Of a stretch of 64,000 nucleotides of DNA, positions 22,312-32,970 are shown piece by piece. The position numbers were made by a program, and so were the translations under genes. This DNA comes from Selaginella moellendorffii (Eukaryota > Streptophyta > Lycopodiopsida > Selaginellales > Selaginellaceae). The stretch lies in contig NW_003314275.1 of assembly GCF_000143415.4 (NCBI RefSeq), positions 1,123,980-1,187,979 of the forward strand, written 5' to 3'. Every line of letters starts with the position of its first letter. Positions within the stretch are counted from its first letter, which is position 1. The notes under the pieces are model-generated. The model was not told the origin of the DNA and ran no database searches. It was given only the letters and a program-made list of their open reading frames with translations.

Positions 22312-23050
22312 TGAGTATGAAACACGCAGATCATCCGGGACGTGCTCTTGAGAGATTCCGAGGCTGGCCAGGTTGTGGGAGTGAGAACACACTTGAGGGC
22401 GCTAAACAAAGTAAGTCTTATTCATAAGGATGCGAGTCGTGACGTTGTTCAACATCATGGATCGCATCCTTATGAAGAAGACTGACATTGGATCCAAGGC
22501 CTCGGTTTTCATTGCAATGATTGATGAGTTCCTCGAGGTGAGAGCGCTTTCTTGATCACTGACTACTTGAGCTAGCTCGATTTGGTTGCCAACGGGAAAG
22601 GATGCACAGCTTTTTGCAAAATTTCCTAATTTCGTGGAGATCACAGAGTTTTGCTCTTGGTATGGGAACTTCGAGACTTCGTATTTTTCTATGAACTTGT
22701 GATTCTTTTGTGATCCTAAGGATCTACTTGTTGCTGGATCTGAACATCACCACAGTGACCGAGTGGGCTTTGGCAGAACTTCTTCCCCACCCAGACTGGA
22801 TTATCAAAGCTCGTCGTTGGACGCAAACACATGGTCGAAGAGCCAAGCTTGATGTTTTAAATGCCATCATTAACTAGTCTCCATCCTCCTTATTTTCTTG
22901 CTCATCATGACGCATCAATCGACGCCTACAAAGTTGCCCGGCTATGTGAATGCCTATGCAAGACTCAAGTTTGAGTTTGGAGTGATCCTATGGAGTTCTC
23001 GCCCCATAGATTCAGACTGCGAGCTGTTTCCATTCCTCTGGGTCTTTGTT
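22312..23050 (+). pseudogene. Cytochrome P450 fragment related to the gene at 33651-35191
   Basis: Blocks of nucleotide identity with the intact P450 follow the same order: the region around CACGCAGATCATCCGGGACG, the FNIMTRILMKKS region (here FNIMDRILMKK), the intron-exon 2 junction (GATCTACTTGTTGCTGGATC), TVTEWALAELLPHPDWIIKA, and the EFGVILWSSRP part in another frame. Large internal deletions, frameshifts and stops are present, and the heme-binding region is lost. The retained intron junction indicates DNA-level duplication. Not functional. Confidence 0.85.
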
Positions 23051-23125
23051 TTTTCTTGGAAAGTTGGAAATAAAAGATTCGAATTAGAAGACCGCCCTCG
23101 GGTGATTCCGATAAACTCATGCTTT

Positions 23126-23575
23126 TTCAGGTGGATTTTTCTGTCGCGTTTTTGCTTCTCTCCCGTTTCTTTGTTCGTTTCGTTGCTGTTGTGACGAGAA
23201 ATGCTGGTGTATAGGATTCAAGGAAATGAGAAGGCGGGAATGGTCGGTGCGGTTTTCAGCGCCATAGATCTGATGAGAGTGGACAAGTTTGTTGTAAGAT
23301 TTTGTTCCACTTTTCACGTTTTCTCGAGTAAATTAGTTTTGGGCATGCAACAATGTTGCTGGTGGATTTTTCTTGCGTAGACTGGTTTTCTACCTGGATT
23401 TGTAGGAGACATTGCGTTTCGCGTCTTAGACGCGATCTATTCCAAGCAACAGCGCAGTCCGCAGGAAAAGGAAATGAACGAGGAGAAGTGGTCAACGAAA
23501 CTCGAGGTTTCGTGTGTGATGCATAATGCAATATGAGAACTTGGCAATACACTCTGAACCTTTGATCTTTGGAAG
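23126..23575 (+). pseudogene. COQ5: Partial COQ5 copy with introns retained
   Basis: From TTTTTCAGGTGGATTTTTCT (23124) the sequence follows COQ5 intron 1, exon 2 ([14 protein letters not shown]), intron 2, the start of exon 3, intron 3 and exon 4 ([19 protein letters not shown]), then jumps to the 3' end of the gene (CAATATGAGAACTTGGCAAT, CACTCTGAACCTTTGATC). Several internal deletions are visible. Introns are kept, so this arose by genomic duplication, not reverse transcription. It sits immediately after the P450 fragment. Confidence 0.88.
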
Positions 23576-24329
23576 TTCCTTTTTAATTTCCTTTTTAATG
23601 AGGAGACAATAGTTTTCTTAAGCATTAATTCAGTGCAAGTAGGCCGACAATGACAATGACTCTCAACAGGAGAGAGAAACACCAAAGCAACATGTCTTTA
23701 TTTCTTACTAGCACTTGCCTAGCATATGTTGTCCTATTAGCAAAATACTGTTTTGATTATAAAAAATTATATTCCACTTTGAAAGAAGAATTGAGGGAAT
23801 TATGTGAACACAAAAATCAATTCTTGTAAACTTGATAATATAAATATTTAGAACAAAATATTCTTAGGCAAAAGTAAGAATAAATATTCATTAATAAAAA
23901 TACTATATACAAATTATTATTTGGTAATATGAATATATTTAAAAAATACCAAACCCAGAAAAAAATAAAAATAAAAATTCTAATATTAATAATTTGTTAT
24001 ATGTAAATTATATTTTACTTGGGATAAACTTATATTAAGATTTTATCAAACAAAAGAAAATAATTAATAAGAATAATTATTACTCATTTTTATTAGCAAG
24101 ACATTATTTAATTATGTGGTTTACTTAGAATATAAAATAATAATTTTTTAGGAACATTAATATATTACTATCCAGATCCAGTCAAGAAAACAATTACTAA
24201 CAAAATCTTTCATAAATATATATGTTATAGAAACTGTAATTCCATAGTATTTTGTATTAATAAACTATATTTACAGTTAGGAAAAAGATTTTAAAATATT
24301 ATTGCTTAATAAAATACTGCATACATTAT
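23576..24329. other. AT-rich stretch, nothing recognised
   Basis: The region is very AT-rich with no open frame of note. Confidence 0.6.
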
Positions 24330-24795
24330 CTTAGTATTCAGGTGGCGGGATTGGGAAATGCCCCTCGTCTTGTGGCTCACCGCACAATCGTTGAATTCGT
24401 CCACCACCTTGTTCTTGAAAATGTCTCTGCATTTTATTTGAAAGTATTCATGAATCACAACGATCGATTGATCCAAAAAAGTTTTACACAAAATCTCAAG
24501 ACTTACCTGGGCACTTGGTTTCGTCAGGTCGATCATTACAAGTTTGTAAGCACAAAAGATTTGGAATGCATCGAGCAAGCTCCAATCTAGAGGAAAAAAA
24601 AAACACTTATCTTAAAAGAGAAGAATAAAATTACCAACATTCTTTCAAAAGACAAGACCATGTCTTGAGAGCATCAGCTGCAAATGCAGGAGTTGCAAGC
24701 AAAATCGCACTAACAAAAACCACAGCTATGTGTGTTCTCCAGTTCAAATGGTTTCCTAGCAAAAATTCCCTCTTCTTAATGGATTTCTTGATGAT
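24330..24795 (-). pseudogene. VDE: Violaxanthin de-epoxidase fragment
   Basis: VDE is the thylakoid-lumen enzyme of the xanthophyll cycle. On the minus strand, the piece from about 24795 to 24635 gives a lumen-targeting tail and mature start (VVFVSAILLATPAFAADALK, then WSCLLKEC). After an intron, 24586-24507 gives LELARCI and CLQTCNDRPDETKC. After a second intron, the sequence from 24426 gives RDIFKNKVVDEFNDCAVSHK. This matches the cysteine-rich N-terminal domain of VDE ([39 protein letters not shown]). One cysteine is replaced by tryptophan, the arginine codon spanning intron 1 has become TGA, residues are missing between the cysteines, and the lipocalin domain is absent. Confidence 0.82.
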
Positions 24796-25009
24796 GGGCT
24801 CTTTACATTGCTTCCTAAAAAGCTCCTAGTGATCCTAATAGACAATCTTGAGAAGTATAACCTAATTATAGTTTTTCTTTGGCTACTTGATTGCCAATCT
24901 CTCTACAGCCCTCTTGCTCAAGCAATGCTGCTGCCGAGCGAGCCTAGTACCTAGAGTAGTGCAAAATATGCATTGGCAAAACAGATAAAAAGAAAAAGAG
25001 ATAAAAATA

Positions 25010-25200
25010 CCTGGTCACCACATCTAGAACTCTTCCAAACTGGCACATTGTCACAAAATCCAGCACCTACTCGAAGATCTTAAACATCTCCACATCAAAG
25101 ATCCTGTCACCATGGCTGATGAACACTACATTCTAGTCAAGTGGCACATTCGGATGCTGCAACAGGTCACTCCACCACTAGGAGGATGATCAATCCTACT
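25010..25200 (-). pseudogene. Unidentified decayed coding fragment
   Basis: One minus-strand frame reads WWSDLLQHPNVPLD, stop, NVVFISHGDRIFDVEMFK, IFE, stop, then VLDFVTMCQFGRVLDVVTR. The regularity and the two isolated stops (both readable as single-base changes) suggest a formerly conserved protein. I do not recognise the family. It ends close to the 5' edge of the LTR element at 25262. Confidence 0.4.
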
Positions 25201-25261
25201 CTAGTCGCTAGATCTTTCTCACAGCCTTGGGCTGCTGCTGTTGCTTGAGCAATCTAGATGT

Positions 25262-27019
25262 TGTGAGACACAAAATCCCTAGGCCCCAAAGTGGAGCCAA
25301 AACAGGTGCCACGTGGTAGTGGCCGGAGCGAAAGCCAAACGAGCGTAACATGTTTGGACTAAAGCTCCGACTTGAAAGGTTGAGAGCGGGAGTGGAACTC
25401 TCAACAAAGTGCTCGAGGAGCGAGCACGAAGCGAGCAATAAGCAAAGCTCCAAAAAGGGACCCAAAAGGACCAACATATAACATGTGGAAGTGTCTGAGA
25501 TGGATCTGAGATGGACCCGAGATGGAGTCCAAGATGGACCTGAGATAGAGTCTAAGATGGAGTCCGAGATGGACCCGAGTTGGAGTCCGAGGTGGACCCG
25601 AGATGGAGTCCGAGATGGACCCGAGATGGACCCGAGATGGAATCTGAGATGGACCCGAGATGGAGTCTGAGATGGACCCGAGATGGAGTCCCAGATGGAT
25701 TCGAGATGGAGTCTGAGATGGACCCGAGTTGTAGTCTGAGGTGGACTCGAGATGGAGTCCGAGATGGACCCGAGATGGAGTCCGAGATGGACCCGAGATG
25801 GAGTCCGAGATGGACCCGAGATAGAGTCCAAGATGGACCCGAGATAGAGTCCAAGATGGACCCGAGATGGAGTTCGAGATGGAGTCCAAGGTGGAATCGA
25901 GACCAAGACTGAGACTGAGTTCGAGTTTGAGTTTGAGTTCGAAACTGGGACCGAGACCGAGTTTGAGTCTGAGTCTGAGTTTGAGTCCGAGTCCGAGTCC
26001 GAATACTAATACAGGCAGTTGGGTGAAAGCCCAAAGCAATCGTCCCCCAGGGGGGGCAGGGGGCCTGCGGGGGGTTCCAAAAGTATAGTAGAGAGAGTGT
26101 GGGGGTTGGAGCCCAATGGAGCCAGTTTGGCTAGGAAAGGCCAATTTGGCCTAGGAAGGCCAGACCCAGTGTTGGGTGATGATTTGACTACTGGGAAGTC
26201 CAAGACTAGAGTGAGTACGGATCGACAAGCGGGGTAGTTTGGTGAAGTGTTCAAGAGCCGGCTTTAGTTCCCCTAGGAGATCGAATGGTCGATACTCCCA
26301 GTCCAAGTGTGGGTGGCACTACTTACTTGGATACCTGGCGTGGCTCAACGGAACCTCGCTCTAAGCCCATGGCTAAAGCACTCAAAGGCAGAAGGCAAGG
26401 AGAGTACCCACGAGGCTCGCGTAAGGCCACGGTGTTCCAAAATGTCGCCCCAAAGTCCTAGACTGTGAAAAGAAAGAGGAGCAATCCTCTAATGTAGAGA
26501 CCAAAGATACAGTCATGTGTGGAGGACGTTTTAGAGGACTGTGGGACTTAGTGGTCGGGCTTGTGGGCCTTGATCCAGTGGCAGTGTTGGCAAACACGGG
26601 CATGGGACTTGGTGGGGACCAGAAAAGGGATATTGGGGAAGGCTAATCTCTATGTTTGTGGGCATCCTAAGGATGCTAAGGAGTGGATCTGGGATAATCA
26701 CTCATGGATGGATGATTCATTCCTTGAGAAACAGGACAGTGATGTAGGTGGTGTTAGACCACTAGTGTGACCAAGGTGAAGGGGCATGGCATTAGTGTAA
26801 CAGGTTGATATGTCGGTGGTACCTTGGGGTGTTGGTCATGGGATTAGACACGTGGAACACTTGGATCAAGTGCAAAAGTTGAGTGGCAGGGATGCCATTC
26901 TCGGGGCTAGCAAGCCCAAGTCCAAAATAAGACTTATAGAGGTTGAGAGTGAGACTTCTCCAAGTGGTTGGAGGTGTGGTTAAGTAACTAAAGTAGAATG
27001 GAAAAATTAGTCGCTTACA
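25262..27019 (+). repeat. 5' LTR of the LARD-like element
   Basis: The LTR contains, in order, a unique start of about 230 bp, a 23-bp minisatellite (25495-25890), a GAGTCC/GAGTTT hexamer tract (25900-26010), a G-rich box (26044-26075), and a unique 3' part of 0.9 kb ending CGCTTACA. At 26838-26848 the uninterrupted sequence CATGGGATTAG is the empty counterpart of the solo-LTR insertion seen in the 3' LTR. Confidence 0.85.
25495..25890. repeat. 23-bp minisatellite in the 5' LTR
   Basis: The repeating unit is GAGATGGACCC plus GAGATGGAGTCC (11 + 12 bp). Because 23 is not a multiple of three, translation of any frame cycles every 69 bp, giving long, stop-free but meaningless reading frames on both strands (for example repeated MDPRWSPRWTRDGV). 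Confidence 0.9.
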
Positions 27020-27037
27020 ATTTGGTATCGAAGTTGT
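27020..27037 (+). promoter_or_regulatory. Primer binding site of the LARD-like element
   Basis: ATTTGGTATCGAAGTTG follows the LTR end directly. It differs by small changes from the TGGTATCAGAGC motif complementary to initiator tRNA-Met. Confidence 0.6.
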
Positions 27038-30000
27038 TCCTTAGTCTGACTTTTATTAGTGCTCAAATATATCACCATTGATGTTGGCATCGGAAGGTCC
27101 TAGGAGTGGGCCTATACTTGAGGAGTAGCATGTCGAGAGGATATGGCTCTCCACTCAAGTTCATGCATGAAATTGGGCACAATGTGGTGGATAGAAAAGG
27201 GCCAGTAAGGGAACAACTTTGGGATCTTGGGAATAGTATAAGGGTTTCCTTAGAGAGTTGAGGATGTGATCCAGATGAGCATTTGACTTAGCAAACTGGC
27301 TAATGTAGTTGTGGTAAACAACTATAGTTGGGATTACAAAAAAGATAGAGACTCCAAAGTAGTTGAGGTTGGTGCTCATGATTGTGAGACCAGAAATAAT
27401 GACTACGGGAGGTCAAATACAGAAGAGGACACAAGTCCTTGAAATGGTAGCCAAGGTTATCTTTAACAAATGCTGAAACAACCTAAGGAGTTAAGAGTGT
27501 ACTTAGAGGATGAGTTGGTATTCTCATCACATGGACAAGTAGTCCAAAGGGGCAAAGGTTGCCCCCATAGAACAAAATCAAGTCTTGGAGTAACACTTGC
27601 AAAGATGGTCTTTGTGAGTAGAGCACAAATACAAGAAGTTGTATTTTAGTAAGATAGCACCTCAAAACAGGACCTTATGAGTCATTGGATTATAAAGTCC
27701 AAAAATGCTAGATGACTCAAGTAAAGTTAAGGAATGGTCTTAAGGGGTTGCTAAAAGCATTTAGACCGAGGTGTGTGGTGCCTCACGAAGAATGGGGAGG
27801 ATCATAAGATCCAAGCATGAGAATAGTGGGCATTTCATTGATAGCAAAAGGTGTCATACTAAGGTTGTGGAAAAGGTGTTTTCAGAAGAAAACAACTTTG
27901 ACACAAAGTTGTGTGTAAACTCTATATTGTAATGCTAACAGATAGTTGGCATGAGAAAGGATCATATTGGTCTTGGCAAAAATCTAAACACAAATAAGAA
28001 GTGTCATAAAGGTAAGTTTGTGGAGCTGATGATACGGAGGCACCGAATGTGCTAAGGCGTGATGCCTTAAGATGAAGTTGGCGGGTTTCCTTCCAATTTA
28101 AGCTATGTCATTCCCATTTCCATTAGGATTTGTTTGGGAAGGGGTTCTCGTCATGCGGTTGGAGTGTGGTGACCTAGATAATGATGGAGGTGTGAAAGCA
28201 CCAAATAATGAGTTGTAAGATTTGACAATTATAAGGCAACTAAGCAAGAGGTGCAAGATAATTGGTTAAACAGGTAAAAGGTAGCTACCCAAGGCTTCTT
28301 AATGAGGAAGTTAGATATACCCTTATGGGGGATAAATTGCTTATGTTACGATATAGTGACTCAATATCGTAAAAGGAAATCTTCATTATCAAAGAAGCCA
28401 TCATTAGGACATCCAAACACTCTAGAACACCAAAAGGTGGTATTTAGTGTCGCGAGGGCAATAAATAAAGCCTAAGGGACTAAGAATGATGGATAGAATG
28501 TGCTATCCAAATGTCTAAGGTTGCGGAGACAGAAGAAGACTGTCTACCCGAATTGGATAAAGCCAAAATGGAATTTTGGCAAGGTTAGTGATGGGCATAT
28601 AAAAGCCCATAAGTAGCAACATTAGTCCCGGTATGTGGGATTATAAGTTGAGGAACCACTCCCTAGACTATCGAATTGAGGAACCACTCCCTAGGCTATC
28701 GGATAGATTCATCTCTAAGAATACTTGCTACGACATAGTAGAAAGTGCAAAATTATCCTCCCAGTCTGGAGGAGAACAACTGAAGGAAATGTATGAGGCC
28801 AAAGGCAAGTAGTAAGGGGATAAAATTAAACTGTAAGAATCAAATTGCATAACTAAGGTTGGTTATGCTAGTTGAGAGTGGAGAATCAAATGGGTGCTTA
28901 AGCATGTTATTATTAGCAACCGTGATGCCATGGAGAGTCTAAAGCATGGGATTGTCTATGTTAGACCATATGGCAATTTAAAAGCTTGCGAAATGAGAGG
29001 CCTTACCAAGCTAAGGGAAAAAGTTCCTTCAAAGGTTCCCAAAGACAATTTTAGGTAGCTTAGTACTTAGAAAGCCAAGTATAAATGGTTCATAGAGCGC
29101 GCGAAATCAGAATGGTGCAACAGAACAGTGGTCTTGAAGCTTGCCAAAAGGCAAGGCTATTAAGGCTAGGGAAGTAATTCCCGAGTGTTCAAAGAGAGGA
29201 CTTTAAACCAAAGTCGATGGTTAAGGACTTTCACGCTTATGCATGAACCATATTACGATAGTCGAATGATTTATTAAGTGAGATTAACAAGTCAGGGGAA
29301 CAAATACCCTAGTTGAAGGAGCCAACTTTAAAAGGGTGGCCTGTGAGGCCAAGCATGGAGGAGTAGATTTGTCAAGTGAGAGGACTTGCCAGTGCAAAGG
29401 AACTAAGTTCCTAAATTATGATTTGTAGCGTGTTTTAACTATAAGTTGGTGCAGTCACGCCAGGCATCTTGGATGATGCTTTCCGTAGATGCATATACGA
29501 AGGTTGGGTTCGAGTCTCGACCCTCTAGTGCTTGGGTTTGAGTCCCAACTCATTAGGGCGCGGTAATGGTTTGGAATATAAGGACATTCATTTTTTGGTG
29601 GTCATGGACTCTCAATAAGGAGACTGGCTTGGGCACACTGCCAAGTAGAGGATGCCCCAGAGTCATGATGCATGGTTAGATTGCTTAATGTGGTTCGGCA
29701 TATCTAACTTGAACACTTTGGTGCGAGTGGCACCAAGGACGTGGTGAATGAGATAGGGACACCCAATGTCAGTTGCTATGGACCCTTAGCCGGAAGGGCT
29801 GGCTTGGGTGCACTGCCAAGTGTGGGGGATGCCCCCGGGGTCATGGTAAACAACTTAAAGGTCTGGAAGACTTATTACCTATCGGCAAACCTATTAAGGC
29901 GCCAAGGTTAAATCACAAGGTGATCTTATAGCCAAAACAAAAACAAAGTCCTTATGAGGTAAGAAGGATAAAGTTTTTATTTCAAAGTGTTGATTTGAAC

Positions 30001-32092
30001 TATTGATGATGGTGTGGCTTAGTCAAGATGACCAAGTGGGAAGAACCCCTAAGAGAAATGATTTGTGACAATGCAATGGCATTGGGAGTCCAAAGAAAGT
30101 AGTCTTTATAAGAGATCTGTGGGAGGGTCCCAAAGTTGCGCCAGGGATAGAGCCCACGATAGAAAATGCTAAAGAAGGGGTGAACACCCTCTAGACTTGG
30201 CAAAACAAAGTTTTTGCTATGGAACCGAAAAGATACCTTGAGAATGGAGGTAGTGATCCGATATTGTTGGGTGCAACAATCAAGGATAAGAGCAAAAAAC
30301 TAATGGCAAAGGAAAGAGCCATGGGAATCAAGGGAAAGAATCCAAAAGGCAAAGTTAAGCCAAGACCACTAATATGTTGAGTGTTAACGAATTGTGGGAA
30401 AGGCAATATATTTCTAAGGATGGATTCCCAATTGCTCCGATTTAGCGAAAGTGGAAGCTCCAAGGGAGGGAGTGGTGAGGTAGCCAAATGATAGGGCCAT
30501 GAACAACCCTAACACAAATTATGAAAACTGGAACTTAATGCCCAAGGTGGCACGAAATAGAAGAGAGGATGATAGTGCCGTCAAGTAAAGAACTTCCTAG
30601 GATGGGGAAGTGGGGTTGCATAATATGTACAATGCAAGGTGTCGGAGACACTTAAGAAATTGACTTTGAGAAGTCAAAAGTAAAAATTCCAAAGTGCAAA
30701 GGTTATATCAATGGAAATTGAGATTACTCGAGAAGGAGTAGTAGGGCTAAGATAAAGATGGTGTTTTTAACAGGTTAGCGAGAACTAAACCAATAAAAGG
30801 AGAGGACCACCACAAGTGGTCCAATCAGTCTCTAAGTTGGAGAGACTAGGCTTCTTGGAGGATGGGCAAGGCGTGGTGAGCCTTCAGTATTAAACCATTG
30901 ACGAATATTGGCGAGGTGCCAAGAATGGAAAGGGTAATACATGTTAGTATTACTTTATAAAATAGTTTATCGTTCGATGAGGACATCAAACTTTGTCTAT
31001 GGGTGGTGGAGTTGTGAGACACAAAATCCCTAGGCCCCAAAGTGGAGCCGAAAAAAGTGCCATATGGTAGTGGCCGGAGCGGAGCGAAAGCCAAACAAGC
31101 GTAACACATTTAAACTAAAAGCTCCGACTTGAAAGGTCAAGAATGGGAGTGGAACTCTCAACAAAGTGCTCGAGGAGTGAGCACGAAACAAGCAATAAGC
31201 AAGGCTCCAAAAAGGGACCCAAAAGGACCAACACATGATATGTGAAAGTGTCCGAGATGGATCTGAGATAGACCCGAGATGGAGTCCGAGATGGACCCGA
31301 GTTGGAGTTTGAGGTGGACCCGAAATGGAGTTCGAGATGGACCCGAGATGGAGTCCGAGATGGAGTCCGAGATGGACCCGAGATGGAGTCCAAGATGGAA
31401 TCTGAGATGGACCCGAGTTGTAGTCTGAGGTGGACCCGAGATGGAGTCCAAGATGGACCCGAGATGGAGTCCGAGATGGACCTGAGATGGATTCCGAGAT
31501 GGACCTGAGATGGAGTTCAAGATGGACCCGGGATGGAGTCTAAGATGGACCCGAGATGGAGTTCGAGATGGAACCGAGACCGAGTCCGAGTCCGAAACCG
31601 GGACCGAGACCAAGTCCAAGTCCGAGTTTGAGTCCGAGTCCGAGTCCGAATACTAATACAGGCAGTTGGGTGAAAGCCCAAAGCGATCATCCCTCAGAGG
31701 GGCAACAGGGGGTTCCAAAAGTATAATAGAGAGAGTGTGGGGGTTGGAGCCCAATGGAGCCAGTTTGGCCAGGAAAGGCCAGTTTGGCCTAGGAAGGCCA
31801 AACCCAGTGTTAGGTGATAGTCTAACCACTGGGAAGTCCCAAACTAAAGTGAGTACGGACCGACAAGCGGGGTAGCTTGGTAAAGTGTTCAAAAGCTGGC
31901 TTTAGTTCCCCTGGGAGATCAAATGGTTGATGCTCCCAATCCAAGTGTTGGTGGCACTACCTACTTGGATACCAGGCGTGGCTCAACGAAACCTCACTTT
32001 AAGCCCATGGCTAGAGGACCCAAAGGCAGAAGGCGAAAAGAGTACCCACGAGGCTTGTGTAAAGCCACGGTGTTCCGAAATGTCACCCCAAA

Positions 32093-32660
32093 GTCCCAGA
32101 CTGTGAAAATGAAAAGGAGCAGTCCTCTAGTGTAGAGACCAAAGATACGATCATGTGAGGAGGAAGTCCTAGAGGATTGTGGGACTTAGTGGTCAGGCTT
32201 GTGGGCCTTGATCCAGTGGCAGTGTTGGCGAACACAGCCATTGACAGAAAAAGGACTTGGTAGGGACCGGAAAAGGGATATTGGGGAAGGTTAATCCCTA
32301 TGTCTATGGGCATCCTAAGGATGTTAAGGAGTTGATCTGGGATGATCACTCATGGATGGATGACCCGTCTCTCAAAGTCCCAGACTGTGAAAATGAAAAG
32401 GAGCAGTCCTCTAGTGTAGAGACCAAAGATACGATCATGTGAGGAGGAAGTCCTAGAGGATTGTGGGACTTAGTGGTCAGGCTTGTGGGCCTTGATCCAG
32501 TGGCAGTGTTGGCGAACACAGCCATTGACAGAAAAAGGACTTGGTAGGGACCGGAAAAGGGATATTGGGGAAGGTTAATGCCTATGTCTATGGGCATCCT
32601 AAGGATGTTAAGGAGTTGATCTGGGATGATCACTCATGGATGGATGACCCATTTCTTGAG
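32093..32660 (+). repeat. 284-bp direct tandem duplication inside the 3' LTR
   Basis: The block beginning AAGTCCCAGACTGTGAAAAT at about 32092 is repeated from about 32376. The two copies are nearly identical (one differing base, ATCCC against ATGCC, near 32290/32580), so the duplication is recent. It is absent from the 5' LTR. The first copy ends in GACCCGTCTCTC, the second in GACCCATTTCTT as in the 5' LTR. Confidence 0.92.
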
Positions 32661-32775
32661 AGACGGGACAGTGATGTAGATAGTGTTAGACCACCGGTGT
32701 GACCAAGGTGAAGGGGCATGGCCTTAGCGTAACAAGTTGATATGTCAGTGGTACCTTGGGGTGTCAGTCATGGGA

Positions 32776-32970
32776 TGTAAGCTCCTGAGTTTGGACTTCC
32801 CGGGAGGTCACCCAGCCCAGTACTATTCAAACCCAAGGACGCTTAACCCCAAATATCCCAAGACCCTTAACCGATTGGAAAAGGGGGTGCACTCTTGTTC
32901 ATGGGCCCTTTCCCTCTATATTTAAACCCCTATGGATCGTCTCTCGAGTCGTTCCCTTTGGTTGCTTACA
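32776..32970 (-). mobile_element. Solo LTR of TRIM family A inserted in the 3' LTR
   Basis: A 195-bp TGTAAGCTCC...GCTTACA unit matches the LTRs at 793-1547 in the same orientation. It is flanked by TGGGA on both sides (32771-32775 and 32971-32975). The equivalent site in the 5' LTR (around 26840) has a single CATGGGATT, proving a clean insertion with a 5-bp duplication. Confidence 0.95.

Noticed and set aside
25208-26144. Long minus-strand ORFs of 232-247 codons rich in S, G, P, H, L
   Set aside because: They are translations of the 23-bp minisatellite and hexamer tract of an LTR; all frames are open for the same reason and no start context or domain exists.
29450-29560. Possible tRNA or tRNA-derived SINE, because GGTTCGAGTCTCGACC resembles a B box
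   Set aside because: No A box or cloverleaf could be drawn around it, and it sits inside the LARD interior.
27161-30487. Small ORFs in the LARD interior as gag-pol
   Set aside because: None carries a zinc knuckle, protease, RT, RNase H or integrase motif, and they are scattered on the strand opposite to the element.
31158-31619. A 153-codon S/D-rich minus-strand ORF
   Set aside because: Same minisatellite in the 3' LTR.
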